Positions 55,644 through 64,000 of a stretch of DNA of 64,000 nt are shown one piece after another (the stretch's first letter is position 1; each line of letters begins with the position of its first letter). The translations under genes were made by a program, and so were the position numbers. The notes under the pieces are model-generated. The model was not told where the DNA came from, did not search any database, and was given only the letters and a program-made list of their open reading frames with translations. Source of the stretch: Lactococcus lactis (GTDB taxonomy: Bacteria > Bacillota > Bacilli > Lactobacillales > Streptococcaceae); assembly GCF_029023865.1 (NCBI RefSeq), contig NZ_CP118969.1, forward strand, positions 1,116,001 through 1,180,000. The letters run 5' to 3'.

Positions 55644-55656
55644 GGAGAAATTCTCC
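55644..55656. promoter_or_regulatory. Putative RpiR operator for nanE
   Basis: GGAGAA-A-TTCTCC palindrome (13 bp, one central base) lies 7 nt past the nanE -10 box. It has the same 6-1-6 layout as the MurR palindromes but a different sequence. Confidence 0.55.
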
Positions 55657-55663
55657 AATAACT

Positions 55664-55692
55664 AATATAGCATGCGCTTACATTTTTGTCAA
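55664..55692 (-). promoter_or_regulatory. nanE promoter
   Basis: On the minus strand TTGACA (55687-55692), 17-nt spacer, TATATT (55664-55669). Confidence 0.8.
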
Positions 55693-55771
55693 CTTTTTCT
55701 AATTCATTATAAAAAATATAAAAAAATAGTAAAATAAAGAAAAAGCTAACTACATTTACCAAAGGGATATT

Positions 55772-56593
55772 ATGAAAATTGAACAAGTCATTGAAGAAAA
55801 ATATAAAACTCTTACCAAATCTGAGAAAAAAATTGCTAACTACGTATTAGAGTCACCTAATCATATTATTTATGGAACGATGAATGATATTAAAAGTGAG
55901 ATTCATGTAGGGGATGCGACAATTATCAGATTCTGTCAAAAATTAGGTTTTTCAGGATTCTCAGATTTAAAAATTGAGATAGCAAAAGAAGACTATTCTC
56001 AAAAAGAATCTCAGGCTAAAGATAGTGAGCTATTCTTTGACGAAAAAGAGAGAAAAATTGTCAACAGTCTAGAAACAACAAAAAGAAAATTGTCTATAGA
56101 ACTATTGGAGAGGAGTTCTGCATTACTCTCAAATGCCTCAGCAATTTATATTTTTGGTGTTGGCTTAAGCGGAAATACGGCAAAAGATTTGGAGGCAATG
56201 TTCTTACGGATTGGTATTCAAGCTAAAGCAATTAGTGATACTCACTTTCAGGCGCAAACGGCCGCTATTCTAAAAAACACTGATTTGGTTATTGGAATTT
56301 CTTTATCAGGAAGGACTTTAGATTTATATGAATCGCTTAAAATCGCTAAAGGACATACAGCTAAAATCCTTTCAATAACCAGTAATTTAGTGTCTCCAAT
56401 TGCTCAGCTTTCAGACATTGTGCTACAAACAACAGCTGAAGAATTTTTTGATGGTGGTTCTTTATCTGGTAAAATATCACAGTTATATATTTGTGAACTC
56501 CTAGTAAGACATCACGAAAAGATTTTTGAAAATGAGGCTTTAAAAAGTCGTGAAGAAATTATCAGAGCGGTTATTAGTAAATCAATAGATTAA
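55772..56593 (+). CDS. RpiR-family regulator, divergent from nanE
   Basis: 273 residues: N-terminal HTH (VGDATIIRFCQKLGFSGFSDLKIEIAKEDY) and C-terminal SIS domain (IYIFGVGLSGNTAKDLEA, DLVIGISLSGRTLDLYES). Likely senses an amino-sugar phosphate such as ManNAc-6-P or GlcNAc-6-P and controls nanE. It is a paralogue of the MurR-like regulator at 10759. AAAGGGA SD. Confidence 0.88.
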   Translation: MKIEQVIEEKYKTLTKSEKKIANYVLESPNHIIYGTMNDIKSEIHVGDATIIRFCQKLGFSGFSDLKIEIAKEDYSQKESQAKDSELFFDEKERKIVNSLETTKRKLSIELLERSSALLSNASAIYIFGVGLSGNTAKDLEAMFLRIGIQAKAISDTHFQAQTAAILKNTDLVIGISLSGRTLDLYESLKIAKGHTAKILSITSNLVSPIAQLSDIVLQTTAEEFFDGGSLSGKISQLYICELLVRHHEKIFENEALKSREEIIRAVISKSID

Positions 56594-56673
56594 TTATTTG
56601 GTGATTAGTAATCTCGCGTAAAAAATTCAGCTTTATATTTACCTATCTACTGTTTAAATTTGATTTTCTTTCA

Positions 56674-56748
56674 CCGTGATGAAGATATTAAAGAAATTAA
56701 AAAGTGGCTTAGGCTGGTTGAAAGTGGACTGAAGAAAGAAATTAAATG
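56674..56748 (+). pseudogene. Possible gene-tail fragment
   Basis: A short frame HRDEDIKEIKKWLRLVESGLKKEIK followed by a stop has helical, protein-like composition but no start codon or SD. It may be the 3' remnant of a lost gene between the RpiR gene and its hairpin. Family unknown. Confidence 0.3.
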
Positions 56749-56761
56749 ATTTTAAAGAGTA

Positions 56762-56785
56762 AAGATGGAAAATATATTCCATCTT
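56762..56785 (+). terminator. Hairpin terminator
   Basis: AAGATGGAA/TTCCATCTT with a 6-nt loop; T tract is weak (ATTTAAATT). Confidence 0.5.
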
Positions 56786-56879
56786 ATTTAAATTAATAAG
56801 CAAATGATAAATATTTAAGTTTTTGACGATCTTATGCTATGATATTTATTGAATAAAAAGAATAAGGAGTATTGTTTCA

Positions 56880-57125
56880 ATGGCGAAATCAAAAAAAGAA
56901 ATTGAAAAAATAATTTTAGAACAAACTAATTTTGTTCCACGTAATGAAAAAGGACAAGAAATTTATATTTCACTGAAATCTAAAAAAAATGGCAAAAAAA
57001 ATATGAAACATAATGAAAAATTTGCTAAAAGTGCAGAATTTGATAAATTAGTAAAACTTTTTGGAGAAAATAAAGTGAAACTCATTCATGCAAGTGCTCA
57101 GCGTAGAATAGAGATTTTGCGTTAA
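56880..57125 (+). CDS. Hypothetical Lys-rich protein, 81 aa
   Basis: MAKSKKEIEKIILEQTNF... is very basic (KSKKNGKKNMKHNEKF) and ends QRRIEILR. AAGGAG 10 nt upstream and a TATGAT box at about 56838 support expression. Charge suggests nucleic-acid or ribosome contact, but no motif is recognised. Confidence 0.65.
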   Translation: MAKSKKEIEKIILEQTNFVPRNEKGQEIYISLKSKKNGKKNMKHNEKFAKSAEFDKLVKLFGENKVKLIHASAQRRIEILR

Positions 57126-57322
57126 TATAAATTCATAATAAAGACTACACTTTCTTTATTAGATAAATTAGAACTACTTACCTTGTGAGTGGCTTTTTTA
57201 TTGTCGAAAAATATTTGACTACACTTTTAACTACATTTTAGGTGAAAGAATCCGGGAATTATGGAGTATATTTTTTCAAAAATTTAAATACTCTTCATTT
57301 ATAGGAACCAAATGATAATATG

Positions 57323-57331
57323 TGTTATAAT
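57323..57331 (+). promoter_or_regulatory. Extended -10 promoter, leaderless rRNA methyltransferase mRNA
   Basis: TGT-TATAAT ends 6 nt before ATG 57338; no SD. The open frame from 57320 begins inside this promoter and is rejected. Confidence 0.6.
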
Positions 57332-57337
57332 ATGGAC

Positions 57338-58702
57338 ATGACAAATTTCAAGAAAAACGATATATTTGAAGCAGAAGTCCTTGACTTAACACATGAAGGA
57401 CAAGGGGTTGTTAAAATCGACTCTTTCCCTTTCTTTGTGGATAATGCTTTACCTGGGGAACGTATCAAAATGCATGTGCTTAAGGTTGGAAAATCTTTTG
57501 GATTTGGGCGTGTGGATGAATTTATAAGTCAGAGTAAACATCGTGTTACTCAGCTTAACCTTGATTATTTGCGCACCGGAATCGCAGATTTTGGTCATCT
57601 ATCTTATGATGAACAAGTGAAATTTAAACATAAGCAAGTAGTAGATATTTTGAGAAAAACAGCTGGTAAATCTGATTATCCAGTTTTACCAGTAGTTGAA
57701 GCAATTAAAACAATTAATTATCGAAATAAAGCACAAATTCCTGTCCAAATGATTGACGGGCTTTTAACTACAGGATTTTATCGAAAGAATTCTCATACTT
57801 TGATTCCTGTGGAAGATTTTTATATTCAACATCCTGAGATTGACGCTGTGGTTCTTTTTTTGCGCGATGAGTTTCGAAAGATTAATTTACAAGCTTATGA
57901 TGAGAAAACAAGAAAAGGTTGGTTGCGAAATATTGTTGTCCGTCGAGCATTTCACACGGGTGAAATGATGATTACTTTAGTCGTTACAAGTAAAAAACTT
58001 CCAGAAAAGGTTGAACTTGTGATTGATCATTTGGTTGAACGTTTTACAAATATAAAATCTGTTCAATTAAATATTAATTCTGGAACAGGTTCATTTATTT
58101 TAGGAAAAGAATTTATTTTATTATACGGCAAAGATTTCATCACAGATTTGATGCTAGATAAAACTTATCAAATTTCGGCTCCTGCCTTTTATCAAGTTAA
58201 CACACCTCAAGCTGAAAAGCTTTATGAAACTGCCTATGAATTTGCGGGTTTAAAACCAGGTGATGTTGTTATTGATGCATACTCTGGAATTGGAACAATT
58301 GGAATTAGTATGGCTGATAGAGTTGCAAAAGTCTATGGCATGGAAGTTGTTCCAGCAGCCGTTGAAAATGCTAAACGTAATGCTCAATTAAATGAACTTG
58401 AAAATACACATTATGAGGTTGGAACTGCTGAAAAAATCATGCCTAAATGGCTTTCAGAAGGAATAAAACCCGATGTCATTTTTGTTGATCCACCAAGAAA
58501 AGGGTTGGATGAAGGCTTTATTAAAGCAGCAGCAATGATGAATCCTCGACGTATTGTTTATATTTCTTGTAATCCAGCAACTTTTGCTCGTGATGTTGTT
58601 CGCTTTGAAGCTGAGGGGTATTTGCTGGATAAAGTTCAACCAGTTGATTTATTCCCACAAACGCATCATATTGAATTAGTTGCTAGTTTTAATAAAAAAT
58701 AA
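57338..58702 (+). CDS. rlmD: 23S rRNA (uracil-C5) methyltransferase, RlmCD type
   Basis: 454 residues from ATG 57338 (MTNFKKNDIFEAEVLDLTHEGQGVVKI). An N-terminal TRAM domain is followed by a TrmA/RlmD methyltransferase domain with VIDAYSGIGTIGI (SAM), FVDPPRKGLDEGF and the catalytic Cys in YISCNPATFARD. The N-terminal iron-sulfur Cys cluster of E. coli RlmD is absent, as in many Gram-positive homologues that modify both U747 and U1939. The start follows an extended -10 by 6 nt. Confidence 0.9.
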   Translation: MTNFKKNDIFEAEVLDLTHEGQGVVKIDSFPFFVDNALPGERIKMHVLKVGKSFGFGRVDEFISQSKHRVTQLNLDYLRTGIADFGHLSYDEQVKFKHKQVVDILRKTAGKSDYPVLPVVEAIKTINYRNKAQIPVQMIDGLLTTGFYRKNSHTLIPVEDFYIQHPEIDAVVLFLRDEFRKINLQAYDEKTRKGWLRNIVVRRAFHTGEMMITLVVTSKKLPEKVELVIDHLVERFTNIKSVQLNINSGTGSFILGKEFILLYGKDFITDLMLDKTYQISAPAFYQVNTPQAEKLYETAYEFAGLKPGDVVIDAYSGIGTIGISMADRVAKVYGMEVVPAAVENAKRNAQLNELENTHYEVGTAEKIMPKWLSEGIKPDVIFVDPPRKGLDEGFIKAAAMMNPRRIVYISCNPATFARDVVRFEAEGYLLDKVQPVDLFPQTHHIELVASFNKK

Positions 58703-58738
58703 AAGAGGATAATAAATCCTATTCATAGAAAGAAAATC

Positions 58739-60346
58739 ATGATTCGCATAACACAAATCAAAATTTCAATTGATGAACCTGTCAGTAAGGTTAAAAGTCT
58801 TGTTTTGAAAAAACTAAGACTACAAGAATCTGACTTACTGGATTATCGAATTTACAAAGAATCAATTGATGCAAGACATAGAGGCGAAATTGATTTTATC
58901 TATACTGTTGATATTAAACTTAAAGATGAAGCAAGAATTCTGTCTAAAAAAATAAAAAATGTTTCTTTGGCACCTGAATTAGATTATGTCAATCCAGTTA
59001 TAGGAAGTAAAAAAATGCTTCATCGGCCTGTAGTCATTGGATTTGGTCCCGCAGGAATGTTTGCGGCTTTATTATTGGCTCAAAATGGTTATCGTCCAAT
59101 TGTTCTTGAAAGAGGCCAAGCTGTTGATGAGCGTGTAAAATCAATTGATAAGTTTTGGCTTGAAGGAAAACTTAATCCAAAATCGAATGTTCAATTTGGT
59201 GAAGGTGGAGCAGGAACTTTTTCTGACGGTAAATTAACGAGTCGTGTTCGTGATTTGCGTGGTCGTAAGGTTTTGGAGGAATTTGTACAAGCTGGTGCCC
59301 CAGAAGATATTCTTTATAAGGCACATCCTCATGTCGGAACTGATTTACTTCGTGACATTGTTAAAAATATCCGAAAGCAAATTATTGAGTTGGGCGGAGA
59401 AGTTCATTTTGATGCTCAAGTTGAAGAGTTTTTAATTGAAGATGAAGAATTACAGGCTGTAAAACTTGCTGACGGAAATATTATTAAAACAAATCAGGCT
59501 ATTTTAGCCATTGGTCATTCGGCACGTGATACTTTCTCAGAACTTTATGATAAAGGGGTAACGATTACAGCTAAACCCTTTGCTGTTGGAGTCAGAATTG
59601 AACATCCCCAATCTTTAATCAATAAAGCACAATATAAAGAATTTGCTGACCATCCGCGTCTTGGAGCAGCAGAATATCGCTTAACTTATAAGGCATCATC
59701 AGGGCGTGGCGTTTATACTTTCTGTATGTGTCCAGGAGGATTGGTTGTCCCAGCTGCATCAGAAGAAGGTGGCCTTGTGACTAATGGGATGTCTGAACAT
59801 GCTAGAGACCAAAAAAATGCAAATTCTGGACTTTTAGTCCAAGTTTTTCCAGAAGATTTCCCAACTGACCATCCACTTGCTGGAGTAGAGTTCCAAAAGG
59901 AATTAGAACATAAAGCCTTTGAATTAGGTGGTTCTAATTATCAAGCACCAGCTCAACTTGTTGGAGACTTTCTTGATGGAAAAGCCTCTAAAGCAATGGG
60001 AACAGTTGAACCTAGTTATGCTTTAGGAGTCAAACCAACTAATCTTGAATCGCTATTCCCAGACTATGTTACACAATCTATGCGTGAAGCGATTATTGGA
60101 TTAGATAAAAAAATGCATGGCTTTGCACTCTCTGATGCTGTAATGACAGGGGTTGAATCTCGTTCATCTTCGCCGGTCAGAATTAATCGTGATGAAGAAA
60201 ATTATCAATCTGTTTCGACAAAAGGAATCTATCCTTCAGGTGAAGGGGCTGGTTTTGCTGGCGGAATTGTCTCAGCCGGTATTGACGGTTTAAAATGTGC
60301 TGAGAGCATGATTGCAGAATTCGCTAAACCTTTGATGGAGGACTAA
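58739..60346 (+). CDS. FAD-dependent oxidoreductase (COG2509 type)
   Basis: 535 residues. A small N-terminal domain of about 90 residues (MIRITQIKISIDEPVSKVKSLVLKKL) precedes the FAD motif VVIGFGPAGMFAALLLAQNGYRPIVLERG, FGEGGAGTFSDGKLTSRVRD, and a C-terminal GEGAGFAGGIVSAGIDGLK. Matches the uncharacterised dehydrogenase group often annotated as NAD(FAD)-utilising dehydrogenase. Reaction unknown. 37 nt after the rRNA methyltransferase and 1 nt before a methyltransferase gene. Confidence 0.85.
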   Translation: MIRITQIKISIDEPVSKVKSLVLKKLRLQESDLLDYRIYKESIDARHRGEIDFIYTVDIKLKDEARILSKKIKNVSLAPELDYVNPVIGSKKMLHRPVVIGFGPAGMFAALLLAQNGYRPIVLERGQAVDERVKSIDKFWLEGKLNPKSNVQFGEGGAGTFSDGKLTSRVRDLRGRKVLEEFVQAGAPEDILYKAHPHVGTDLLRDIVKNIRKQIIELGGEVHFDAQVEEFLIEDEELQAVKLADGNIIKTNQAILAIGHSARDTFSELYDKGVTITAKPFAVGVRIEHPQSLINKAQYKEFADHPRLGAAEYRLTYKASSGRGVYTFCMCPGGLVVPAASEEGGLVTNGMSEHARDQKNANSGLLVQVFPEDFPTDHPLAGVEFQKELEHKAFELGGSNYQAPAQLVGDFLDGKASKAMGTVEPSYALGVKPTNLESLFPDYVTQSMREAIIGLDKKMHGFALSDAVMTGVESRSSSPVRINRDEENYQSVSTKGIYPSGEGAGFAGGIVSAGIDGLKCAESMIAEFAKPLMED

Positions 60347-60347
60347 A

Positions 60348-60968
60348 ATGGCTCAAAAGACTCATGATTACGAAAGAGAATCTGAAGACTTTTATGACCA
60401 TATTGCGAGTCGTTTTGATCATAGTTTTGATGGATTTTTAGCCAGTTTTTTCAAGAGATTTATTATAAAACGTTTAAAAGTTGAAAAAAATTCAAGAATC
60501 TTAGATGTTGGTTGTGCTAATGGAAATCTTTTGGTAATGTTAAATCGAAAAGAGAAAATTTTTGGAAGTGGCTTAGATATTTCGTCAGAAATGATAAAAA
60601 TTGCTCAAGTTAAGCATCCTAATTTTACTTTTAAGCAAGGCTCTGCTCAAAAAATTCCCTTTGAGGATGCTAATTTTGATTTGATTATTTGTTCAGCTAG
60701 TTTTCATCATTTTCCTTTACCTGAGCTTTTTTTAGCGGAGGCTAAACGACTACTGGCACCAGAGGGTAAATTGGTCATCGCTGAGATTCATATTCCATTT
60801 ATTACAAAAGCCTATAATTGGCGACTTAATAAATTTTCAACAGAAGGAGATGTAAAAGTCTATCAGCCAAAAGAACTGACAAGAATTTTTAATCACAACG
60901 GTTGGAAAATTACCGACAAAAAGTTTTTTTTACAGATTCAATATTATGAACTAGAAAAAAATTACTGA
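60348..60968 (+). CDS. Class I SAM-dependent methyltransferase
   Basis: 206 residues. SAM motif ILDVGCANGNLLVML, motif II FDLIICSASFHHFPLP and LAPEGKLVIAEIHIP of the UbiE/Methyltransf_11 group. Starts 1 nt after the FAD oxidoreductase, so probably in one operon with it. Substrate unknown. The stop overlaps the left arm of an ACTGACAG inverted repeat. Confidence 0.85.
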   Translation: MAQKTHDYERESEDFYDHIASRFDHSFDGFLASFFKRFIIKRLKVEKNSRILDVGCANGNLLVMLNRKEKIFGSGLDISSEMIKIAQVKHPNFTFKQGSAQKIPFEDANFDLIICSASFHHFPLPELFLAEAKRLLAPEGKLVIAEIHIPFITKAYNWRLNKFSTEGDVKVYQPKELTRIFNHNGWKITDKKFFLQIQYYELEKNY

Positions 60969-61007
60969 CAGAACACTAAATGACTTTGAACAATATCTGT
61001 CAGTAAT
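60962..61007 (+). repeat. Long-loop inverted repeat ATTACTGACAG/CTGTCAGTAAT
   Basis: Arms at about 60961-60971 and 60997-61007 flank 25 nt; weak T tail. Terminator-like but with a larger loop than its siblings. Confidence 0.55.
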
Positions 61008-61034
61008 TCTAAAAAAAGAATTAGGAAAAAAAAT

Positions 61035-62207
61035 ATGGAACAAGAACAACACCGAGGTTTCAAAGCCTCTTGGTTTTTCAAGTGGTTTATTAATAATAAA
61101 GTAGTTGCAGCTTTAGCAATCGTCCTTCTCTTATTGCTGAATATTCTCTTACTCAATAAAGTTGGATTTATTTTTAAACCTGTAGGAGAATTTATAACGG
61201 TTATCTCGCTGCCCGTTATTTTGGCAGCTGTATTTTATTATCTTCTTAACCCAATTGTTGATTTTTTGGAAAAGAAAAGAGTCCCACGAGTTGTTACGAT
61301 TATTGTTCTTTTCTTAATAATTGCAGCTTTGATTGCTTGGGGCTTAATTGTTGCTATTCCTAATATTATCAGTGGAGTAGATAATTTTGCTTCGTCAGTC
61401 CCTCACTATGTAAATACTGCTCAAAAAGAGATTAATGCTTTAGCAAAAAATCCACATTTTGAACAATTTCGACCACAAGTTGACCAGTTTGCTAAGTCAA
61501 TTGGTAATCAATTGATTGATTGGTCAAAAGCTTTCTCTGTTAATGCTGTTACGACTCTTTCACATCTCATCAGTAAAACAACAAGTATCTTAATTTCATT
61601 AATTGTATTCCCATTTGTTCTTTTTTACTTATTGAGAGATGGTCAAAGATTAAATGGATTTGTCACTCATTTATTGCCAAATGATTGGCGTAAAGAAACT
61701 TCAAAAGTTTTGCACGAAATTAATAGTCAGCTTTCAAATTATGTCCGTGGCCAAGTTTTGGTCGCAATTGCGGTTGCTATCATGTTTATGATTGGCTTAC
61801 CTATTATTGGTTTGCGTTATGCAGTTGCTTTAGCAATCACCGCAGGATTTTTGAACTTAGTTCCATTTTTAGGCTCATTTTTAGCTGCTATCCCAATGGT
61901 AATTGTTGGTTTAGCAATTGGTGGACCTTTGATGCTTGTAAAAGTAATCATTGTCCTTATTATTGAGCAAACACTTGAAGGAAGATTTATTTCTCCTTTA
62001 GTTCTTGGAAAACAAATGTCAATTCATCCAATTACAATATTATTTGTTTTACTGACAGCGGGTCAAATTCTGGGTGTCTGGGGAGTATTACTTGCTATCC
62101 CATTCTATGCAACTTTGAAAGTTATTATTGTCCATGTTTACGAATGGTATCGTGAAATTTCAGTTCTTTATCGTGAAGAAACGGCTACAGAAGAAGCAAA
62201 TGAGTAA
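61035..62207 (+). CDS. AI-2E/PerM family transporter
   Basis: 390 residues with about eight membrane segments and the family signatures VISLPVILAAVFYYLLNPIVDFL, the charged extracellular helical region, and LNLVPFLGSFLAAIPMVIVGL. Known members export AI-2 or act as Na+/H+ antiporters; the substrate here is open. AGGA upstream of the ATG. Confidence 0.88.
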   Translation: MEQEQHRGFKASWFFKWFINNKVVAALAIVLLLLLNILLLNKVGFIFKPVGEFITVISLPVILAAVFYYLLNPIVDFLEKKRVPRVVTIIVLFLIIAALIAWGLIVAIPNIISGVDNFASSVPHYVNTAQKEINALAKNPHFEQFRPQVDQFAKSIGNQLIDWSKAFSVNAVTTLSHLISKTTSILISLIVFPFVLFYLLRDGQRLNGFVTHLLPNDWRKETSKVLHEINSQLSNYVRGQVLVAIAVAIMFMIGLPIIGLRYAVALAITAGFLNLVPFLGSFLAAIPMVIVGLAIGGPLMLVKVIIVLIIEQTLEGRFISPLVLGKQMSIHPITILFVLLTAGQILGVWGVLLAIPFYATLKVIIVHVYEWYREISVLYREETATEEANE

Positions 62208-62234
62208 TTAATAGAATAAAAAATAAGGAGAAAA

Positions 62235-63491
62235 ATGTCTTATTCAGAAGATACAATTGATTTCTTACATCAGGGAGATCTGATTGGAATGCAAAATTCA
62301 CTTGCCAAAGCGTTAAAAAATGATAATAGTGAAATGTTGGCTGACCTAGCCGAATATTTACAAATGATGGGTTTCATTGATGAAAGTCAAAAAATTTATG
62401 ATCAAATTATGTCAGAAGATCCGGAAACAACTGATTACCTGATTAACTTAGCAGAAATCGCAGAAGATAACGGTAATTTGGATGAAGCATTAAATTATCT
62501 TTATCAAATCCCGGTGAATGATGAAAATTATATTGCTGCTTTAGTCAAAATTGCTGACTTATATCAATTTGAAGGTGATTTTGAAACAGCAATTTCTAAG
62601 TTAGAAGAAGCAAGAGAATTATCGGATTCTCCTCTGATTACTTTTGCTTTGGCTGAGTCCTACTTTGAACAAGGTGATTATTCAGCTGCCATTACCGAAT
62701 ATGCAAAACTTTCAGAACGCAAAATTTTACATGAAACAAAAATTTCTATTTATCAAAGAATTGGTGACTCTTATGCCCAATTAGGTAATTTTGAGAATGC
62801 CATATCATTTCTTGAAAAATCACTAGAATTTGATGAAAAACCGGAAACCTTGTATAAAATTGCTCTTCTTTATGGAGAAACTCATAATGAAACAAGAGCC
62901 ATTGCTAATTTCAAACGGTTAGAAAAAATGGATGTTGAATTTTTGAACTATGAATTAGCCTATGCCCAAACCCTAGAAGCTAATCAAGAATTTGAAGCTG
63001 CACTAGAAATGGCAAAGAAAGGGATGAAAAAAAATCCTAATGCCGTTCCTCTCTTACACTTCGCTTCAAAAATTAGTTTCAAACTTAAGGACAAAGCTGC
63101 AGCGGAACGTTATCTCATGGATGCTTTAAATTTACCAGAATTACATGACGAAACAGTCTTTTTGCTTGCTAATTTATACTTCAACGAAGAAGATTTTGAA
63201 GCCGTCATTAATCTCGAAGAGCTTTTAGAAGATGAACATTTATTAGCTAAATGGCTTTTTGCAGGGGCACATAAAGCTTTGGAAAATGATTCTGAAGCGG
63301 CTGGTTTGTATGAAGAACTCATTCAAACCAATCTGTCAGAGAATCCAGAGTTTTTAGAAGACTATATTGATTTTCTTAAAGAAATTGGTCAAATTTCTAA
63401 AACAGAACCAATTATTGAACAATATTTGGAACTTGTTCCGGATGATGAAAATATGAGAAATTTACTGACAGACTTAAAAAATAATTACTGA
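62235..63491 (+). CDS. TPR-repeat protein
   Basis: 418 residues, acidic, made of about ten to twelve tetratricopeptide-like repeats (e.g. LINLAEIAEDNGNLDEALNYLYQIP, YQRIGDSYAQLGNFENAISFLEKSLEF). No signal peptide, so a cytoplasmic scaffold, similar to the YpiA-type proteins of Firmicutes. AAGGAG SD; 27 nt after the transporter gene. Its stop lies in the terminator stem. Confidence 0.88.
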   Translation: MSYSEDTIDFLHQGDLIGMQNSLAKALKNDNSEMLADLAEYLQMMGFIDESQKIYDQIMSEDPETTDYLINLAEIAEDNGNLDEALNYLYQIPVNDENYIAALVKIADLYQFEGDFETAISKLEEARELSDSPLITFALAESYFEQGDYSAAITEYAKLSERKILHETKISIYQRIGDSYAQLGNFENAISFLEKSLEFDEKPETLYKIALLYGETHNETRAIANFKRLEKMDVEFLNYELAYAQTLEANQEFEAALEMAKKGMKKNPNAVPLLHFASKISFKLKDKAAAERYLMDALNLPELHDETVFLLANLYFNEEDFEAVINLEELLEDEHLLAKWLFAGAHKALENDSEAAGLYEELIQTNLSENPEFLEDYIDFLKEIGQISKTEPIIEQYLELVPDDENMRNLLTDLKNNY

Positions 63492-63516
63492 CAAAGCTGT
63501 CAGTAATTATTTTTAT
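63481..63516 (+). terminator. Terminator overlapping TPR stop
   Basis: Perfect 13-bp arms ATAATTACTGACA/TGTCAGTAATTAT, AAGC loop, T5. Another copy of the recurring stem. Confidence 0.85.
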
Positions 63517-63645
63517 TGTAAGCTAGAAAATTCACAAACTTGCGTCAAAATAATTGTAAAAGGTTCTATTATCTGATAAAATGATTGTGAAGTAATCCAA
63601 GAGATTATGAAATATGAATTAGAACAAATTGAGGTAAAATAAAAA

Positions 63646-64000
63646 ATGTCTGAGAAACAATTTGGGGCGAACTTGGTTGTCGATAGTTTGATTAACCATA
63701 AAGTGAAGTATGTATTTGGGATTCCAGGAGCAAAAATTGACCGGATTTTTGATTTATTAGAAAATGAAGAAGGTCCTCAAATGGTCGTGACTCGTCATGA
63801 GCAAGGAGCTGCTTTCATGGCTCAAGCTGTTGGTCGTTTAACTGGCGAACCTGGTGTAGTAGTTGTTACAAGTGGGCCTGGTGTATCAAACCTTGCGACT
63901 CCGCTTTTGACCGCGACATCAGAAGGTGATGCTATTTTGGCTATCGGTGGACAAGTTAAACGAAGTGACCGTCTTAAACGTGCACATCAATCAATGGATA
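63646..64000 (+). CDS. als: Alpha-acetolactate synthase, 5' part
   Basis: First 118 residues; runs off the right edge. [39 protein letters not shown] is the catabolic acetolactate synthase of lactococci, with the TPP-activating Glu in [14 protein letters not shown] and [20 protein letters not shown]. Condenses two pyruvates to alpha-acetolactate on the route to acetoin and diacetyl. Upstream promoter near 63575 (TTATCTGATAAAAT) has extended -10 TGA-TAAAAT. Confidence 0.96.
   Translation, partial: MSEKQFGANLVVDSLINHKVKYVFGIPGAKIDRIFDLLENEEGPQMVVTRHEQGAAFMAQAVGRLTGEPGVVVVTSGPGVSNLATPLLTATSEGDAILAIGGQVKRSDRLKRAHQSMD

Noticed and set aside
57320-57337. Longer start for the rRNA methyltransferase (MCYNMD...)
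   Set aside because: These codons overlap the TATAAT box of the only evident promoter; the transcript would begin after them.

Overview
The window is AT-rich, gene-dense and almost entirely + strand. Gene order and protein sequences point to a Lactococcus of the lactis/cremoris group. Diagnostic points are the folate cluster folA-clpX-ysxC-folB-folKE-folP-folQ-folC with its fused folKE gene, the alpha-acetolactate synthase N-terminus at the right edge, Rgg- and RpiR-type regulators, ECF vitamin transporters, and copies of the lactococcal Chi heptamer. There is no rRNA, tRNA, CRISPR array or intact insertion sequence.

Layout. 1-5.6 kb: 3' end of tag, a VOC protein, a lipoprotein fumarate-reductase-like flavoprotein behind a Rex-like operator, a Ser-rich surface protein, truB and ribF. 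5.7-11.6 kb: a 2-hydroxyacid (lactate-type) dehydrogenase, then a MurNAc recycling operon (mupG-murQ-PTS EIIBCA-RpiR regulator) whose promoter is flanked by two identical 13-bp palindromes. 11.7-21.4 kb: tpiA, a choloylglycine-hydrolase-family enzyme, an IbrA/IbrB-like pair, hemW, a GH25 lysozyme, a deoxycytidylate deaminase, an acyl-ACP thioesterase, a HAD phosphatase and a membrane protein. 21.5-24.9 kb: purine salvage (guaC behind a structured leader; xpt-pbuX behind a guanine riboswitch). 24.9-26.3 kb: minus-strand genes, including trmL and a candidate small RNA. 26.3-33.3 kb: folate biosynthesis with clpX and ysxC embedded. 33.4-38.3 kb: deoxynucleoside kinase, hom-thrB, an ECF S-component, murB. 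38.3-38.9 kb: a roughly 600-nt non-coding transcript with 72-bp tandem repeats and long-range pairing, not assigned to any RNA class. 39-43 kb: potABCD.

43.2-49 kb is the most interesting segment: an Rgg regulator, a 752-residue cobalamin-type radical SAM protein, a 34-codon peptide gene that looks like a RiPP precursor, an MFS exporter, a DUF4430 lipoprotein and an ECF S-component. I read it as a self-contained peptide-natural-product module that also brings in the cobalamin its maturase needs. It is followed by about 1.3 kb of decayed DNA that includes an AbiJ-type N-terminal domain remnant.

50.3-64 kb: cardiolipin synthase, a P-type ATPase, a divergent nanE/RpiR pair with an operator, an RlmCD-type rRNA methyltransferase, an FAD-dependent oxidoreductase, a methyltransferase, an AI-2E-family exporter, a TPR protein and the start of als.

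Genome-style features recur throughout. The motif TACTGACAG/CTGTCAGTA forms most terminator stems and also occurs inside genes. Several genes start 6-7 nt after an extended -10 box and are probably leaderless. TTG and GTG starts are frequent.
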